Assembly (NCBI RefSeq): GCF_030068615.1
Contig: NZ_JASJOC010000001.1
Coordinates: 620,001 to 684,000, forward strand
DNA: 64,000 nt
From: Halostagnicola sp. A-GB9-2
GTDB lineage: Archaea > Halobacteriota > Halobacteria > Halobacteriales > Natrialbaceae
Direction of reading: 5' to 3'
Below the pieces are notes generated by a model, which was given only the letters and a program-made list of their open reading frames with translations, did not search any database and was not told where the DNA came from. Numbering within the stretch: the stretch's first letter is position 1; each line of letters opens with the position of its first letter. Of the stretch, positions 62,478 through 64,000 are shown one piece after another. Both the position numbers and the translations under genes were made by a program.

Positions 62478-62668
62478 GGGTTCAGTTCACACGCTCCGTA
62501 ATAACCAACAGTTAGATCCATAGGAACATAATTGTTTGGCGGAGATTACACCTTCAATCAACGGTTATCGATCAAATTTGAATGCTGAACACGCACGGCC
62601 GTTCGTCGCCAGTTTCACCTCACTTAAGGGGTCGCACTTCCTCTCATCGGGCAGGAGGAGTCAAGAGA

Positions 62669-63367
62669 ATGTCCGACTTGCCGGACGACTTCAAGTGTAC
62701 AGTCACGAACTGGGACTACATCTACAGCCTGTGTCGGGACGTCAGCGACGAGGTTCGTCACGACGAGTTCGAACCGGACGTGATCGTCGCGCTCGCTCGA
62801 GGCGGCTGGTTCGCGGGGCGGTGCGTCTGCGATTTCCTGGGAATGGACGACCTGACGAGTCTGAAGATGGAACACTACGTCGGCACCGCCGAGAAGACCG
62901 GCGAGCCGACGGTCCGGTATCCGATGCCCGAGGGAAGCGTCGAGGGCAAGGACGTTCTCATCATCGACGATATCGCCGACACCGGCGGCTCGATCAAACG
63001 AGCTGAGGAGTACGTCACGGACCGCGACGCGGGCTCGGTTCGGACCGCAACGCTCCAACTGCTCGGCACCAGCGAGTTCGAACCCGACTATGTCGGCGAG
63101 CGACTCGAGGAGTGGACCTGGGTCGTCTACCCGTGGAACTTCATCGAGGACATGGTCGACCTGATCACGAGCGCGATGGAGAAGGCGGATCAGGAGTCCT
63201 ACACGAAAGACGACGTTCGCCACTATCTCAACCACTTCCACGAAGTCGAACGGATCGAGATGGAAATCGCCCAGCCGAACCGGCTGAGCGAGGTCCTGAC
63301 CGAAATGGAACGGCGCGACCTCCTCGAGATGACCGCGCCAGGCCACTGGAAACTGCTCGAGGAGTAA
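62669..63367 (+). CDS. phosphoribosyltransferase-domain protein
   Basis: A 232-residue protein. The PRPP loop is DVLIIDDIADTGGSIKRA, with VIVALARGGWFAGRCVCDFL before it. The remaining C-terminal about 80 residues are helical (KADQESYTKDDVRHYLNHFH), ending in a winged-helix-like part (LTEMERRDLLEMTAPGHW). Family members salvage purines or regulate purine genes. A Shine-Dalgarno-like GGAGG lies 11-16 nt upstream of the ATG at 62669, and this decides the start. Confidence 0.82.
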   Translation: MSDLPDDFKCTVTNWDYIYSLCRDVSDEVRHDEFEPDVIVALARGGWFAGRCVCDFLGMDDLTSLKMEHYVGTAEKTGEPTVRYPMPEGSVEGKDVLIIDDIADTGGSIKRAEEYVTDRDAGSVRTATLQLLGTSEFEPDYVGERLEEWTWVVYPWNFIEDMVDLITSAMEKADQESYTKDDVRHYLNHFHEVERIEMEIAQPNRLSEVLTEMERRDLLEMTAPGHWKLLEE

Positions 63368-63426
63368 CCGTCTTTCCGATACGCCTCGTTTCCGTTCCTA
63401 TACGCTTCGTTTCATCAAGCACTACC

Positions 63427-64000
63427 ATGACAGACCCCGAGAACGAGCCGAATACCGAGAACGATGTCGACGACCAGCTCGAGACGATTCTTCGCGCGTT
63501 TTTGTTGAAAGACGAGGGACGAACGGGCTGGCAGCTTCGCGGCGTCGACAACCCCGAATCCGTCGCCGGGCACACGTGGGGTGTCGCGCTTTTTTGTCTA
63601 CTCTACGCGGACCACGACGACGCACCCGCGGGCGTCGATCCGGATCGTGCGCTCCGAATGGCCGTCGTCCACGATCTCGCCGAAGCCGAAACAGGGGATT
63701 TCGCGACGCGAGCTGACTCGACCGCTGACACCGTCGATCCCGGAGAGAAAGAACAACTCGAGGAGGCCGCGATAACCGATCTGTTCGAGCCGTTCGACGA
63801 GGACGGCGACCTCCGGGCGATCTGGGACGAGTACGAGACTCGAGCGTCACCGACGGCCCGGTTCGTCAAGGACATGGACCTCGTGGACATGTGTTTTCAG
63901 GCGGTCTACTACGAGCGTGAGGAGCGATACGATACTGCGGACGATTCCACTCACGACGAGCAGTTCGCGGAGTACGAGGCGCTCGACGAGTTCTTCGCGA
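63427..64000 (+). CDS. HD-domain phosphohydrolase (YfbR/HDDC2-like), cut by window end
   Basis: The first 191 residues of a gene that continues beyond the window. After an acidic start, the HD motifs are AGHTWGVALF, MAVVHDLAEAETGDF and KDMDLVDMCFQA, the arrangement of 5'-deoxynucleotidase-like HD proteins (HDDC2/YfbR). It starts 59 bp after the phosphoribosyltransferase stop, on the same strand, and both work on nucleotides. The ORF runs open to position 64000. Confidence 0.8.
   Translation, partial: MTDPENEPNTENDVDDQLETILRAFLLKDEGRTGWQLRGVDNPESVAGHTWGVALFCLLYADHDDAPAGVDPDRALRMAVVHDLAEAETGDFATRADSTADTVDPGEKEQLEEAAITDLFEPFDEDGDLRAIWDEYETRASPTARFVKDMDLVDMCFQAVYYEREERYDTADDSTHDEQFAEYEALDEFFA

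Noticed and set aside
1-64000. tRNA, rRNA, CRISPR arrays or prophage genes
   Set aside because: No cloverleaf-like B-box sequence, regularly spaced repeats, integrase or capsid-type protein was seen in any gap.

Overview
The window is a gene-dense, GC-rich segment of a haloarchaeal chromosome. Nearly every protein is strongly acidic, start codons are ATG or GTG, many promoters place a TATA-like element 24-45 nt before the start codon (leaderless or short-leader transcripts), and archaeal marker genes are present: TFIIB, thermosome, archaeal LonB, geranylgeranylglyceryl phosphate synthase, the 3-dehydroquinate synthase II route, MfnA and NadM. Gene content and small lineage-specific zinc-finger proteins suggest the Natrialbales, but the sequence alone does not fix a genus. 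No rRNA, tRNA, CRISPR array, integrase or transposase was seen. The window looks like core chromosome with a more accessory right end from about 57.5 to 62.5 kb.

Layout. 0-7.7 kb: tail of a DHH phosphoesterase, small zinc-finger protein, MFS carrier, GpgS-like glycosyltransferase, a conserved protein plus CoA-type NUDIX hydrolase, DadA-like oxidoreductase and a small heat-shock protein. 7.8-18.4 kb: radical SAM/HhH protein, stand-alone TRAM protein, GGGP synthase, YkgJ-type cysteine-cluster protein, MBL hydrolase, histidine kinase, a divergent HTH-regulator/PPOX oxidoreductase pair, methyltransferase, GT2 glycosyltransferase and amidohydrolase. 18.5-26.7 kb: thermosome subunit without a GGM tail, HalOD1 protein, SAM hydrolase plus nadM, lonB followed directly by a CPBP protease, and an MGMT-like protein lacking the acceptor cysteine. 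26.8-34.1 kb: trpCBA plus the first enzyme of the archaeal early shikimate route in one operon, SprT-like protein, HAD hydrolase and 3-dehydroquinate synthase II. 34.1-43 kb: zinc-ribbon membrane protein, TFIIB, DUF84 NTPase, small regulator, HAD, membrane-associated winged-helix protein, stomatin/NfeD pair, pyruvate kinase. 43-57.4 kb: GYD protein, ArsR-type regulator, membrane serine hydrolase, metG, mfnA, ppsA, a repeat-tailed membrane protein, PhzF and thiC. 57.5-64 kb: secreted beta-propeller protein with an acidic repeat stalk, small proteins, a lipoprotein, a Nal1-like protease, a phosphoribosyltransferase and the start of an HD phosphohydrolase.

How genes fit together. Both enzymes of the pyruvate/PEP switch (pyk and ppsA) lie here, each preceded by a TACT...GAGT dyad resembling the haloarchaeal TrmB motif. 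The trp operon promoter carries two TGTACA boxes 20 bp apart, the same hexamer bound by methanogen TrpY. LonB, CPBP, stomatin/NfeD, SprT and several other hydrolases give the segment a membrane-quality-control flavour. The most unusual sequence-level pattern is short tandem duplications that span or closely follow stop codons at three separate genes.
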